Source of the DNA: Undibacterium sp. CCC3.4
GTDB taxonomy: Bacteria > Pseudomonadota > Gammaproteobacteria > Burkholderiales > Burkholderiaceae_D
Direction of reading: 5' to 3'
Length of the DNA stretch: 64,000 nucleotides
Assembly (NCBI RefSeq): GCF_034347425.1
Contig: NZ_CP133779.1
Coordinates: 2,356,001-2,420,000, forward strand
How positions within the stretch are numbered: the stretch's first letter is position 1; every line of letters begins with the position of its first letter. The notes under the pieces are model-generated. The model saw only the letters and a list, made by a program, of their open reading frames with translations. It had not been told where the DNA came from and did no database searches. The translations under genes and the position numbers were made by a program. Positions 18,237-26,596 of this stretch are shown here, one piece after another.

Positions 18237-19505
18237 TTAATTGTGTATGGAAATGCGGTTGACATTGTCAAACGCATCAGCGCCGGCGATCACCACTTGT
18301 TCCCCGACTGTTACGCCATCGAGGATTTGTATTTGACTGACACTGACGGCACCGACTTGAATTGCGCGTTTCTCGGCAATTCCTTGATTGAATACGTAGG
18401 CAAACTTTCCACCGAACTGTTCCAAGAATGGTCCCCGTTGCACCACGATGACATTATTTTTTTCTTCAATCAGCAAGCGCACGCTGACGCGCTGGCTCTG
18501 CCGCAGGCCGCTTGGTTGCTGAGCGTCGAAGCGGATTCTCGCCAAGACTTGGTTATTGGACACCTCGGGCGACATGGAAGCTAATTGGCCAGCAACTTTT
18601 CTATCCGCTATGTGTATCTCGGCACGCATCCCTAAACCAAGATCGGCAAGATAGATTTCCGGAATCGCCACTTCGACTTCGAGTTGAGACAAATCGACTA
18701 AACTCAGCACCGGGCTGTCGGCTGCGACCATGCTACGATTCGGTACCGAGACGACACCGATCAGTCCGTCGATTGGTGCCCTCAGGTGTAAGGCATCGAC
18801 GCGTCGTTTGGCATAGTTAAGCGTAGCTTTTTGTCGCTGCAATTGCTGGATTTTTGACTTCAGCTCTAACTGCACATCCGCGCTCTCGAGTTCTGCGGCT
18901 GCCGCCGCATGTTTGCTACGGATTTCCGCGCTCTTGAGTGTGTTTTGTACTTTGGCGAAATCATTCTCAGGCACGACGCCTAAACCACCCGCTTTCTCGA
19001 TCCGGCGATAGGCATTTTCTGCCGCCATGCGCTCAATCTCGGCTTGATCGGCATCGCGTTGTGCCAAGAGTTTTTGTTTACTTGCGAGTATTTTTTGTCG
19101 CGCGACTTCGGCTTCCAATTGTTCGTAATGCGATTGTTCGCGCTTCAAGGCTTCGCTCACATCAGGGGCTTCCAGCGCTGCCACTACCTGCCCTTGCTTG
19201 ACCGTATCGCCAGCCTTGACGGTGAGGGTGACCGTGCCGCTGGCGCTGGAAAATACCGTCGGGCTGACGGCTGCGATGATTTTCCCATTGACACTCGCAT
19301 CGCGCACCAAGTTGCCATGGCTGACTGTCGCCAGCCGCAGCCGCGCCATACTCACTGAGTGGGCACTGTTACGCCAAGCCGCGAACAAGCAGAAGGCAAG
19401 GATGCTGAGGACGATTGCGCCGATACTGATTCCTATCAGAAACTTACGCCGTTGCCAGGTCGGAACGATCAGTACGGCATCTTGTGATGAAGTATCTCTG
19501 ATCAT
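18237..19505 (-). CDS. Periplasmic adaptor (HlyD/MacA family)
   Basis: The 422-residue membrane-fusion protein has one N-terminal transmembrane helix (about 23-46). A lipoyl/barrel-like half (VSPTVFSSASGTVTLTVKAGDTVKQGQVVAALEAP) comes next, then a long coiled-coil hairpin rich in Glu, Gln and Lys (about 115-220). The second lipoyl half (LRAPIDGLIGVVSVPNRSMVA) and beta-barrel and membrane-proximal domains follow. It should link the inner-membrane permeases to a TolC-type outer-membrane channel, which is not encoded nearby. Its start overlaps the preceding permease stop by one base. Confidence 0.92.
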   Translation of the reverse strand: MIRDTSSQDAVLIVPTWQRRKFLIGISIGAIVLSILAFCLFAAWRNSAHSVSMARLRLATVSHGNLVRDASVNGKIIAAVSPTVFSSASGTVTLTVKAGDTVKQGQVVAALEAPDVSEALKREQSHYEQLEAEVARQKILASKQKLLAQRDADQAEIERMAAENAYRRIEKAGGLGVVPENDFAKVQNTLKSAEIRSKHAAAAAELESADVQLELKSKIQQLQRQKATLNYAKRRVDALHLRAPIDGLIGVVSVPNRSMVAADSPVLSLVDLSQLEVEVAIPEIYLADLGLGMRAEIHIADRKVAGQLASMSPEVSNNQVLARIRFDAQQPSGLRQSQRVSVRLLIEEKNNVIVVQRGPFLEQFGGKFAYVFNQGIAEKRAIQVGAVSVSQIQILDGVTVGEQVVIAGADAFDNVNRISIHN

Positions 19506-20752
19506 CAGCTTTCCCTTATGAATGTATTTTTACTCGCCACTGCCGGCGAAATACTGGCCGCGCGCCACGCCGGCATCGCAGCGGCAAGGACACCGAGCAG
19601 TAGCAAGCCGATGGCACCCAGGGCGACATAGCTGAGCGGTAGTGGGGCAATGTCCAGTTGATTGATCAGCAGCTGATTTAAGCCTATAGCCAACAGCATG
19701 CCGCCGCCGATTCCCGCCGTGCTGATCATCACATTCTCCGTAATGAAGTAGCGTAAGATGTCGACTTTTCTTGCACCGAGTGCGCGTCGCATGCCAATTT
19801 GTTGACGTCGCTGCGTGAGCCATAAATTGCTTACGCCGACTATGCCGCTGGCGCTGATTATCAGCAGCAACACGCTGACGACGACTAATATCGAGATGAT
19901 GCTCATCTCTTTGCCATAGCGTTGTTGTCGGTCTTGTAGTGAGGTCTTGCTGTCTATCCGCACGGGAAATGTACTGGCTGCGCGTAGGGCCGTTTCCACT
20001 TCGGCGATTACGCGCTGCACTTGCCCGTGTTCGCTGCGGATCACCAGCATCGGTGAGCTGCTTGCCGTTCTCACAGGGAGCAGCACGGAGTAGTCGGCTG
20101 CCGATGCGCTGGGCGCACTCGGTGTTTGCAAGCGCGCGACGACACCGATGATGTGCGATTCTTTCGCGCCTGATCCTGTGCCCCAAAAGAATGATTTTCC
20201 CGTATAGCTTTCGGCATCCGGAAATAAATTCTGCGCCAAGGCTTGCGTGACAATCACTTGATCAGGCTTGATTTTTTCGCCGTCCGGATCTTGCTCGATA
20301 ACATCGCTGTCGGTGAAATCGCGGCCAGCAACTAATTGTAAGCCCAAGCTTTTGATCAGTGAGTCCGGCGACAGGTACAGCGAGACGATGGCACTGGGCT
20401 GTGTTTGATGGCGATCGGTAGAGATGGAAACGTTCCAGCCCGCTTGCGACATCGGCATTTGCGAGACTTCCGCTGCAGAAACGACGCCGGCGACGGCCGA
20501 AGCCACTTGTACTATTCTTTTTTGGTAGCTGATTTTTTCCGCCTGGCTCAGCGGCAGATGAGCGCTGATGCGCATGGAAAAAGTATTCGCTTCGTCGGCC
20601 AAACCGCTAGGGCGATGGGCATCATGGAGGCGTATATTTACGACATGCATGGCATTGGACAGAATTGCCAAGCTCAGGGCAATTTGTATCGCCACCAAGA
20701 ACGGTGCAGTCTTATTCCGCATTAAGGCTGAAAAGATCGGGCGAATATCCAT
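19505..20752 (-). CDS. MacB/FtsX-type ABC exporter permease (second)
   Basis: The 415-residue permease has an N-terminal transmembrane helix (about 17-38), a large periplasmic domain (about 40-280) and three C-terminal helices. The QRRQQIGMRRALGARKVDILRYFI coupling segment is typical of MacB permeases. The periplasmic part includes MacB-like MPMSQAGWNVSIS and GRDFTDSDV. It lies between the first permease (11 bp away) and the adaptor. It probably forms a heterodimer with the other permease. Confidence 0.9.
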   Translation of the reverse strand: MDIRPIFSALMRNKTAPFLVAIQIALSLAILSNAMHVVNIRLHDAHRPSGLADEANTFSMRISAHLPLSQAEKISYQKRIVQVASAVAGVVSAAEVSQMPMSQAGWNVSISTDRHQTQPSAIVSLYLSPDSLIKSLGLQLVAGRDFTDSDVIEQDPDGEKIKPDQVIVTQALAQNLFPDAESYTGKSFFWGTGSGAKESHIIGVVARLQTPSAPSASAADYSVLLPVRTASSSPMLVIRSEHGQVQRVIAEVETALRAASTFPVRIDSKTSLQDRQQRYGKEMSIISILVVVSVLLLIISASGIVGVSNLWLTQRRQQIGMRRALGARKVDILRYFITENVMISTAGIGGGMLLAIGLNQLLINQLDIAPLPLSYVALGAIGLLLLGVLAAAMPAWRAASISPAVASKNTFIRES

Positions 20753-20763
20753 GGCTGCTGAAT

Positions 20764-22086
20764 TTATTGTGATTTTAATTGAATGGCAGGCATGACCTTG
20801 CTAGCACGCCAAGTCGGCAGCAGCGCGGCCGCAACACTGGCGGCGATGGATAGGAAAAATGTGAGCAGCAGCATGGTGAAATCGAGCTGAGCGGTCACGG
20901 CCAAATCGGCACTGTGCATGGCAATACGCGACAAACAAAAATAAGTGAAGGCCAAACCCAGGGTGCCGCCGGCTAAGCCAAGTACGACGGATTCCGTTAA
21001 GTACTGTTTGAAAATCTCAGCTTGCGTCGCACCTAACGCCCGACGAATACCGATCTCAAGCGTGCGCGCAGAAAATTTCGCCAGTAACAAGCCGCTCGCA
21101 TTGACCAAACAAAGGACTAAAAACCCCAAGGATAGCCAAGTCGCCAGCTTGCTGTCATTCGGGACTACGTGCAGATATTCCATCCATTCTCTGACATTGA
21201 ACAAGGCATTCGGTGCTTGACGCGGGAAGCGGCCGAATTTTTTTTGATCGGCGGTGTAAGCATCCAATTGCTGCTTCAGTAGAATTTTTTGTATGGTCGA
21301 ATCGGTTTCAAACCAAAACTGTATCCACAGGCATTCCGAATCAAGCACGCCTTGAAAGCCCGGGCCGACCAAGCCGGAGCAAGATAGATTGCCACTGTTT
21401 TCAAACTTGTTGGCGATCGCCGTGCGAAACGGAAGGTATATTTCATCCTCGCCGGCGACCATGCTTTTTCCATTCAAGAGATTGGTATAGCGCGGCAAAG
21501 GATTCCAAGCTGCGAGCACGCCGATGATGGTGAAGTCTTGCTCTTGAAAACGCAGACGCTTGCCTACCGGATTGTCTGTGCCAAAAAATTGTGTGCTGGT
21601 ATTTTGCGATAAGACAATCAGCCTGGCGCCCTTGTTATCGTCATCCTCACTCCACGCAGAGCCATACTTGAACGGCAGTTCAAACATGGAAAAATAGGCG
21701 CTGGTGGTTGCCACGCCACGAACGCTGAGTAAACCTGATCCGGCTTTTGGTGATTCAACTAAACTTCGGATGTTATAGAGTGCAGTGCGGTTCTTGGCAA
21801 ATTTCAAACGCAACAAATTGCTCGCGTCAAGATAGCTCATGTGGGGGGAATCTTCTGCTGAACGCGGGGCCGCCGGAATATAGTTCTCCAAGGGACCATT
21901 GTCGATGACAGGTACGAGCAAGTCAGCACTCTTATGCGGAATCGGGTCGCTCGACAAAGCATGTAAGATCGTCAGCGTGGTGACACTGGCCGCAATGCCG
22001 AGCGCCAAGATGATAGTCAGAAGTATGGTCAGTGACAATTGACTGCGCAGCTTACGTATTCCTGACTTCAGATAATAGGCAAACAT
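20764..22086 (-). CDS. MacB/FtsX-type ABC exporter permease (first)
   Basis: The 440-residue permease has the MacB plan: N-terminal helix (about 18-40), a large periplasmic domain and three C-terminal helices, with the coupling segment TLEIGIRRALGATQAEIFKQYL. It differs clearly in sequence from its neighbour, pointing to a heterodimer. ATG 22086 was chosen because GAGGT lies 7 bp upstream; a TTG at 22104 would add six residues and has no ribosome site. It is the first gene of the exporter operon. Confidence 0.9.
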   Translation of the reverse strand: MFAYYLKSGIRKLRSQLSLTILLTIILALGIAASVTTLTILHALSSDPIPHKSADLLVPVIDNGPLENYIPAAPRSAEDSPHMSYLDASNLLRLKFAKNRTALYNIRSLVESPKAGSGLLSVRGVATTSAYFSMFELPFKYGSAWSEDDDNKGARLIVLSQNTSTQFFGTDNPVGKRLRFQEQDFTIIGVLAAWNPLPRYTNLLNGKSMVAGEDEIYLPFRTAIANKFENSGNLSCSGLVGPGFQGVLDSECLWIQFWFETDSTIQKILLKQQLDAYTADQKKFGRFPRQAPNALFNVREWMEYLHVVPNDSKLATWLSLGFLVLCLVNASGLLLAKFSARTLEIGIRRALGATQAEIFKQYLTESVVLGLAGGTLGLAFTYFCLSRIAMHSADLAVTAQLDFTMLLLTFFLSIAASVAAALLPTWRASKVMPAIQLKSQ

Positions 22087-22157
22087 TGACGAGACCTCGT
22101 TCAACTGGCACGCATGGATGATCTCAATAGCGCGGGTGATACTGCGGAGGGGAGAAT

Positions 22158-22343
22158 ATGATTTTAGTTTGTAACCGAGCGCAGATGTCTCGTAAAAATA
22201 CGAAAATCAGGCGATCACAAATAGGACAGCGACGAAATGGGTGGATGCAGCTTGGTCCAGCTGGCTCGCTTGATTGCACTGCAATATCAGTAATCGGGCT
22301 TTTCGCGCAGCAGCGATTGCCAAATGCGGCGCGACTGTCTTAG
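22158..22343 (+). CDS. Possible small ORF divergent from the exporter
   Basis: A 61-codon frame follows a very strong purine-rich ribosome-like site (GGAGGGGAG, 22146-22154). The predicted product is basic in its first half and ends GLFAQQRLPNAARLS. It has no family resemblance and no signal sequence. The same purines could be incidental to the exporter's leader on the other strand. Its only merit is the ribosome site and its place next to an exporter lacking a known cargo. Confidence 0.22.
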   Translation: MILVCNRAQMSRKNTKIRRSQIGQRRNGWMQLGPAGSLDCTAISVIGLFAQQRLPNAARLS

Positions 22344-22383
22344 TATTAAATTCTTTGTTCTAATGTGGCGAGGAGAGAATTCA

Positions 22384-23232
22384 ATGGCGAACCCGTTGCA
22401 GACGCGCGAAGCCGACAGCGCGCCGCCCGATATCCATACCGTGATCGACAGCGACACCGTGTTTCCACCATTGCGCCGGGTCGCTATGCTGCGGCCCTTC
22501 AGGTGGTTACGGTTGGGTTGGCGTGACAGCCTGGCTTCGGGTGGCAGCAGTTTCCTGTATGGCGTTTGCTTTGCCTTGATGGGGTGGTTTCTCAATCTGG
22601 TGCTCAATCATGCGCCCGAGTATGTGTCGGCGCTCAGTTGTGGCTTTTTACTGGTCGGGCCTTTGTTGGCGTTGGGCTTGTACGATATCAGCCGGCGCTT
22701 GGAAAATCAGCGCTCCGGTTTGCTGGGCAGTGTGTTTTCCATGCGCGGGCGTTGGAGCAATATCGGCGTCTTGGCCTTGGTGCTGGCGGTGGTGCTGATG
22801 GTGTGGGCGCGTGCGTCTTTGGTCATTTTCGCTTTGTTTTACAACAAGGGCATGCCGACCATGCAAGGCTTTTTGCAGCACCTGTTTTCGCTAGACCATC
22901 TCGAATTCATTTTGGTGTATGCCTGCATAGGCTTTATTTTTGCCAGCATTGTGTTTGCCATCAGTTGGGTCTCTATTCCGCTCATGCTCGATCGTGATAC
23001 CGATGCGATTACCGCCATGATCATCAGTTGTGTTGCCTTGTTCATCAATGTGCCGCTTAGCATCGTTTGGGCCTTGTTGATTGTGGCCTCGGTCGCGCTC
23101 GGTCTGGCTACTTGGAATCTGGGTTTCATCGTGCTCATGCCGTTGATCGGCCATGCCACTTGGCATGCCTACAAGGATGTGGTCGGGCATGCCGTCGCGC
23201 AAGCAGATGTGACAAATGTTACCGAAGTGTAA
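22384..23232 (+). CDS. DUF2189 family integral membrane protein
   Basis: The 282-residue protein matches the DUF2189 family. A hydrophilic N-terminus (about 1-40) precedes six or so transmembrane segments, including LYGVCFALMGWFLNLVL, LSCGFLLVGPLLALGLYDI, VLALVLAVVLMVW, LVYACIGFIFASIVFAISWV and ALFINVPLSIVWALLIVA. The LLALGLYDISRRLE motif is characteristic. Function is unknown; in other bacteria such genes often sit near respiratory genes, not seen here. ATG 22384 follows GAGGAGAG; the frame opens at 22324 without support. Confidence 0.88.
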   Translation: MANPLQTREADSAPPDIHTVIDSDTVFPPLRRVAMLRPFRWLRLGWRDSLASGGSSFLYGVCFALMGWFLNLVLNHAPEYVSALSCGFLLVGPLLALGLYDISRRLENQRSGLLGSVFSMRGRWSNIGVLALVLAVVLMVWARASLVIFALFYNKGMPTMQGFLQHLFSLDHLEFILVYACIGFIFASIVFAISWVSIPLMLDRDTDAITAMIISCVALFINVPLSIVWALLIVASVALGLATWNLGFIVLMPLIGHATWHAYKDVVGHAVAQADVTNVTEV

Positions 23233-23333
23233 GTAATGTTGATGTAGGGAAACTAATCCGCTATAACGTCCACATCGCGCAAATTATTTCCATATGGAAA
23301 TAGTGGCTGGCGCGTAGTCTTGTGGAGCGGCCC

Positions 23334-25112
23334 ATGAACCCATCGAAATTATTCCATCTCTTGACGCTGTGCGCGTGTGCCGGTCATAGCGCCTTGGCGC
23401 TGGCCCAGAGCGTCACCTTAAGCGTCGATACCCAATCTGAACGCAAAGCCATCAGTCCGCTGATTTATGGCTATAACGCGTATGCCGATGGCAGCGGGCG
23501 TAACGGTTTGCAAAATCAGGGTGGCTTGGCCAATTTGCAGGAATTGAATTTGGTTTCGCGTCGTCTTGGCGGTAACAATATGACCAGTTATAACTGGGAA
23601 AATGGCGTCAGTAATTCCGGTGCCGATTGGTGCAATTCATCCAATGCCGGTGTCAGTGCCACGGCCGGTGCCGGTGATCCGTCCCAGACCGCCGGCTTGG
23701 CGTATTACGCACCGGGGGCTGCGCTCAAGAGCTTTCAAGATCAGTCGCTGTTGTTGGGTACCTACTCCTTGCTGCAATTACCGGCCGCCGGCAAATTGCC
23801 GAAAGATATAGTCAATCTCTATCCACCCGGCAGTTGCAACGGTTCCGCCTTGTGGCAAAACGCACCCGGTGCTTCGAACATCGATCTGAGCCGCTGGGTC
23901 AGCATCGTCAATGATAAGCCGGCCAGTGCCGGGGCCTTGAGTTTGCAGCCGCAGATCGGCGACGCCACCGTGTATATTGATGAAGAACTCAATTTTTTAC
24001 TGAAAAATTATGGTGCGGCCAGCAGTGCTAAAGGCGTCAAGGCGTATGAGCTCGATAATGAACCGGATCTGTGGCACCAGTGGCCGTCGGCTTATGGCGA
24101 GGGGACGCATCCGCTGCTGTATCCGAATGTGACGACGGTGGCCGATGTGTTACAGAAAAATGCTGCCTTGGCGGCAACCGTGAAACGCATGGATGGCAGC
24201 GCGGAGACTTATGGTCCGGCCGTCAGCGGCTATCTTGGTCTGTTCAGTTTGTGGGCCGTGTGGGATGGTGCGCAGACACGGCAACCGGCTGATTGGGCCA
24301 GCTACAATGTAGAACCTTTTCTGAGCAATAACACGGGCGATCGCTATCGTTACAATGGCATGACCTTCGCCAATGTGTATTTGAATAAAATGAAACAAGC
24401 CTCGACGGCCGCCGGTCGCCGCTTGCTCGATACGCTGTCATTCCATTATTATCCGCAAGCTTCGCAAACGCCGGCCGACCGTGTGCAGGCGGCGCGCAGC
24501 TTGTGGGATGCGGCGTATGTCGAACCGAGCTGGATTACCCAAAGCGGTTACGGGTTTACCGATGGCCGCGGCTTGCAGGTGCTGCCGAAATTGAAACAGG
24601 CGATTGCCGATTTTTACCCCGGTACCAAGTTGGCCGTGACCGAATACGATTTCGGTGGCAAGGATGATGTCAGCGGGGCTATCGCTCAAGCCGATGCGCT
24701 CGGGGCGTTCGGTCGTCAGGGCGTGTACATGGCCAGTTACTTTGGTGATGTGGAAGGGTATATCGGTGCCGGCTTCAAATTATTCCGCAATTACGATGGA
24801 AATAAATCGGTATTTCCGGAAATTTCGGTTAAATCAGCTTCGACCAATAATGCCAATGCCAGCGTGTATGCGGCCGTCAGCGCCACTGATCCGACTACCC
24901 TGCATATCATCGCCATCAATCGTTTGAGTACGGCTGTGAAAGCGAGCATACAGATTAAAAATCCGCTGGCTTTCAAAACCGTCAAGGCTTGGGGCGTCGA
25001 TGCCTCAAGCCAGGCACTCAGTGCACGCAAGGGCATCGCGGCGATTGCCAAGAATAGTTTCAGTTACAGTTTACCGGCACAATCGGTGCTGCACTTCGTG
25101 CTGCAACCCTGA
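23334..25112 (+). CDS. Secreted glycoside hydrolase family 44 (endoglucanase/xyloglucanase type)
   Basis: The 592-residue enzyme has a signal peptide (about 1-25, ending ALAQ) and a GH44 catalytic domain. GH44 enzymes cut beta-1,4-glucans such as carboxymethylcellulose or xyloglucan. Visible motifs are SPLIYGYNAYADGSGRNG, RRLGGNNMTSYNWENGVSN, the acid/base region ELDNEPDLW (Glu243) and the nucleophile region TEYDFGG (Glu437). A beta-sandwich tail follows, and there is no carbohydrate-binding module. GTG at 23322 is an alternative start; ATG 23334 fits the signal peptide better. No other polysaccharide gene lies nearby. Confidence 0.9.
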   Translation: MNPSKLFHLLTLCACAGHSALALAQSVTLSVDTQSERKAISPLIYGYNAYADGSGRNGLQNQGGLANLQELNLVSRRLGGNNMTSYNWENGVSNSGADWCNSSNAGVSATAGAGDPSQTAGLAYYAPGAALKSFQDQSLLLGTYSLLQLPAAGKLPKDIVNLYPPGSCNGSALWQNAPGASNIDLSRWVSIVNDKPASAGALSLQPQIGDATVYIDEELNFLLKNYGAASSAKGVKAYELDNEPDLWHQWPSAYGEGTHPLLYPNVTTVADVLQKNAALAATVKRMDGSAETYGPAVSGYLGLFSLWAVWDGAQTRQPADWASYNVEPFLSNNTGDRYRYNGMTFANVYLNKMKQASTAAGRRLLDTLSFHYYPQASQTPADRVQAARSLWDAAYVEPSWITQSGYGFTDGRGLQVLPKLKQAIADFYPGTKLAVTEYDFGGKDDVSGAIAQADALGAFGRQGVYMASYFGDVEGYIGAGFKLFRNYDGNKSVFPEISVKSASTNNANASVYAAVSATDPTTLHIIAINRLSTAVKASIQIKNPLAFKTVKAWGVDASSQALSARKGIAAIAKNSFSYSLPAQSVLHFVLQP

Positions 25113-25118
25113 GTAATT

Positions 25119-25157
25119 GCGGATTAAATCCTGCTGCGATTTAATCCGCGTTTTTCT
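25119..25157 (+). terminator. Rho-independent terminator after the GH44 gene
   Basis: GCGGATTAAATC and GATTTAATCCGC form a perfect 12-bp stem with a 7-nt loop, followed by GTTTTTCTT. It begins 7 bp after the GH44 stop; its T-rich tail just touches the convergent argD stop codon. Confidence 0.9.
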
Positions 25158-26347
25158 TATTTTTTGAGTTCGCTGAGCACGCCGCGCAGCATCGCCAGCA
25201 TTTGATCGATTTCTGCGTTCGTGACGTTTAAGGCGGGCATGAAGCGCAGCAGATCGGGACGCGGTGAATTCAATAACAGACCGACCGGTTCCAAATTACG
25301 CGCCGCTTCGACAATCGCGCCGCCGATCGGGCTGCCGAGTTTGAGCGCGCGCAGCAAGCCTGCGCCGCGTTCGCCTTCGAGTCCAAATTCATCCGACAAT
25401 TTATTGAGTTCGGCACTCAAATACGCGGCGCTTTGTTTGACTTGTGGCAGAAAGCCGGGCTTGCTGATTTCTTTGAGCACGGCGATGCCGACCGCCGTCA
25501 TCAACGGTGCACCATTATAGGTGCCACCCTGATCGCCGGGAACGAAACAAGCCACCGCTTCGCGACACAGCAGCGCGCCCAGTGGCACGCCGCCGCCTAT
25601 GCCCTTGGCCAAGCTCATGATATCGGGTTCGATATCTGACAATTGATAGGCGAACAATTCGCCGGTACGGCCCATACCTGATTGGACTTCGTCGACGATG
25701 AGCAGAATGCCATGTTTTTGTGTCAAGGCGCGTAGTGCTTGCATGAATTCTGTACTGGCCGGTATCACACCGCCTTCACCTTGTATCGGTTCGAGCATGA
25801 CGGCAACGGTTTTGTCGCTGATCAAATTTTCTACCGAGGCGATGTCATTGAGATCGGCTTTCGGAAAACCACTGACTTGCGGCGCAAACAGCGTATCCCA
25901 GCCCGGTTTGCCGGAGGCCGACATGGTGGCCAGGGTGCGACCATGAAAACTATGGTCGAAGGTGATGATTTCAAACGCGCCGTTGCGGTGCAATTGCCCC
26001 CACTTGCGGGCCAGTTTGATCGCGCCTTCATTGGCTTCGGCACCGCTGTTGGTAAAGAATACACGATCAAAACACGAGGCGGCCGTCAGCATGCCAGCCA
26101 GTTCCAGCATCGGTGCGTTATAAAATGCCGGCGAAGGGTTGAGCAATTTTTTTGATTGCGCTACCAGCGCTTCGTGGATCACGGCTGGACTATGGCCGAG
26201 ACAATTGACGGCCCAACCTTGCAAGTAATCGAGATAGCGTTTGCCATTGTGGTCGGTCAGCCACATGCCCTGACCCTCGGTAAAGATGATTTCGGGACGC
26301 GGGGTGATGTACATCAGAGAATTAACTTTGTACTGACTGAATTCCAT
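25157..26347 (-). CDS. argD: Acetylornithine transaminase-like class III aminotransferase
   Basis: The 396-residue PLP enzyme belongs to the acetylornithine/ornithine aminotransferase family, which makes N-acetylornithine in arginine synthesis. Visible are the glycine-rich [17 protein letters not shown], the Asp site [15 protein letters not shown], the PLP lysine in [14 protein letters not shown] and TYNGAPL. The start MEFSQYK follows AGGAG. Related class III enzymes act on other omega-amines, so the exact substrate is not proven. The 5' region carries a terminator-like hairpin and a possible leader peptide with three Arg codons in a row, described separately. Confidence 0.85.
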   Translation of the reverse strand: MEFSQYKVNSLMYITPRPEIIFTEGQGMWLTDHNGKRYLDYLQGWAVNCLGHSPAVIHEALVAQSKKLLNPSPAFYNAPMLELAGMLTAASCFDRVFFTNSGAEANEGAIKLARKWGQLHRNGAFEIITFDHSFHGRTLATMSASGKPGWDTLFAPQVSGFPKADLNDIASVENLISDKTVAVMLEPIQGEGGVIPASTEFMQALRALTQKHGILLIVDEVQSGMGRTGELFAYQLSDIEPDIMSLAKGIGGGVPLGALLCREAVACFVPGDQGGTYNGAPLMTAVGIAVLKEISKPGFLPQVKQSAAYLSAELNKLSDEFGLEGERGAGLLRALKLGSPIGGAIVEAARNLEPVGLLLNSPRPDLLRFMPALNVTNAEIDQMLAMLRGVLSELKK

Positions 26348-26392
26348 TTCAAGACTCCTGAGGGTGAGCGGGCATACGGGGTAATCAATAAG

Positions 26393-26421
26393 AAAAAAGC
26401 CACAGGAAAAGGCCTGTGGCT
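26393..26421 (-). terminator. Terminator-like hairpin in the argD leader (possible attenuator)
   Basis: Read on the minus strand, AGCCACAGG and CCTGTGGCT form a perfect 9-bp stem with a 6-nt loop, followed by T6. It ends 46 bases upstream of the argD ATG. It could be the terminator of the reductase gene upstream, or an attenuator controlling argD. Confidence 0.75.
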
Positions 26422-26455
26422 TGATTAGCTTGCGTCCGGTGACGGCGCGGTTTCA

Positions 26456-26536
26456 CTAATATGTCGGCCCAGGCTCGCACAGCGCGAGTCGGCGTCGCGC
26501 GATATTTGGTGAAGACATGTCAGAGAAGATTTTCAT
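26456..26536 (-). CDS. Possible 26-residue leader peptide upstream of argD
   Basis: A short frame opens at ATG 26536 and stops at TAG 26458-26456. Residues 14-16 are three consecutive arginines (codons CGA CGC CGA, 26497-26489). No ribosome site precedes it, but the candidate promoter places transcription start at the ATG itself, which would make it leaderless. The stop lies 34 nt before the terminator-like hairpin, the arrangement expected of a peptide-controlled attenuator. Coding is unproven. Confidence 0.35.
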   Translation of the reverse strand: MKIFSDMSSPNIARRRLALCEPGPTY

Positions 26537-26543
26537 AAAACGC

Positions 26544-26572
26544 AGTGTAGGACTTTTTCCGCACTGCGTCAA
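26544..26572 (-). promoter_or_regulatory. Candidate promoter for the argD leader
   Basis: On the minus strand TTGACG (26572-26567) and TACACT (26549-26544) are exactly 17 bp apart; the possible leader ATG begins 7 bases after the -10. The same DNA forms an 8-bp inverted repeat (ACGCAGTG/CACTGCGT followed by TTTAT) that could instead terminate the upstream reductase transcript. Confidence 0.45.
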
Positions 26573-26596
26573 AATAAATTTTCCCAGTACCGTGTT

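Noticed and set aside
26393..26572. Guanidine-II (mini-ykkC) riboswitch as explanation of the two hairpins before argD
   Set aside because: Neither hairpin has the ACGR loop that defines that class.
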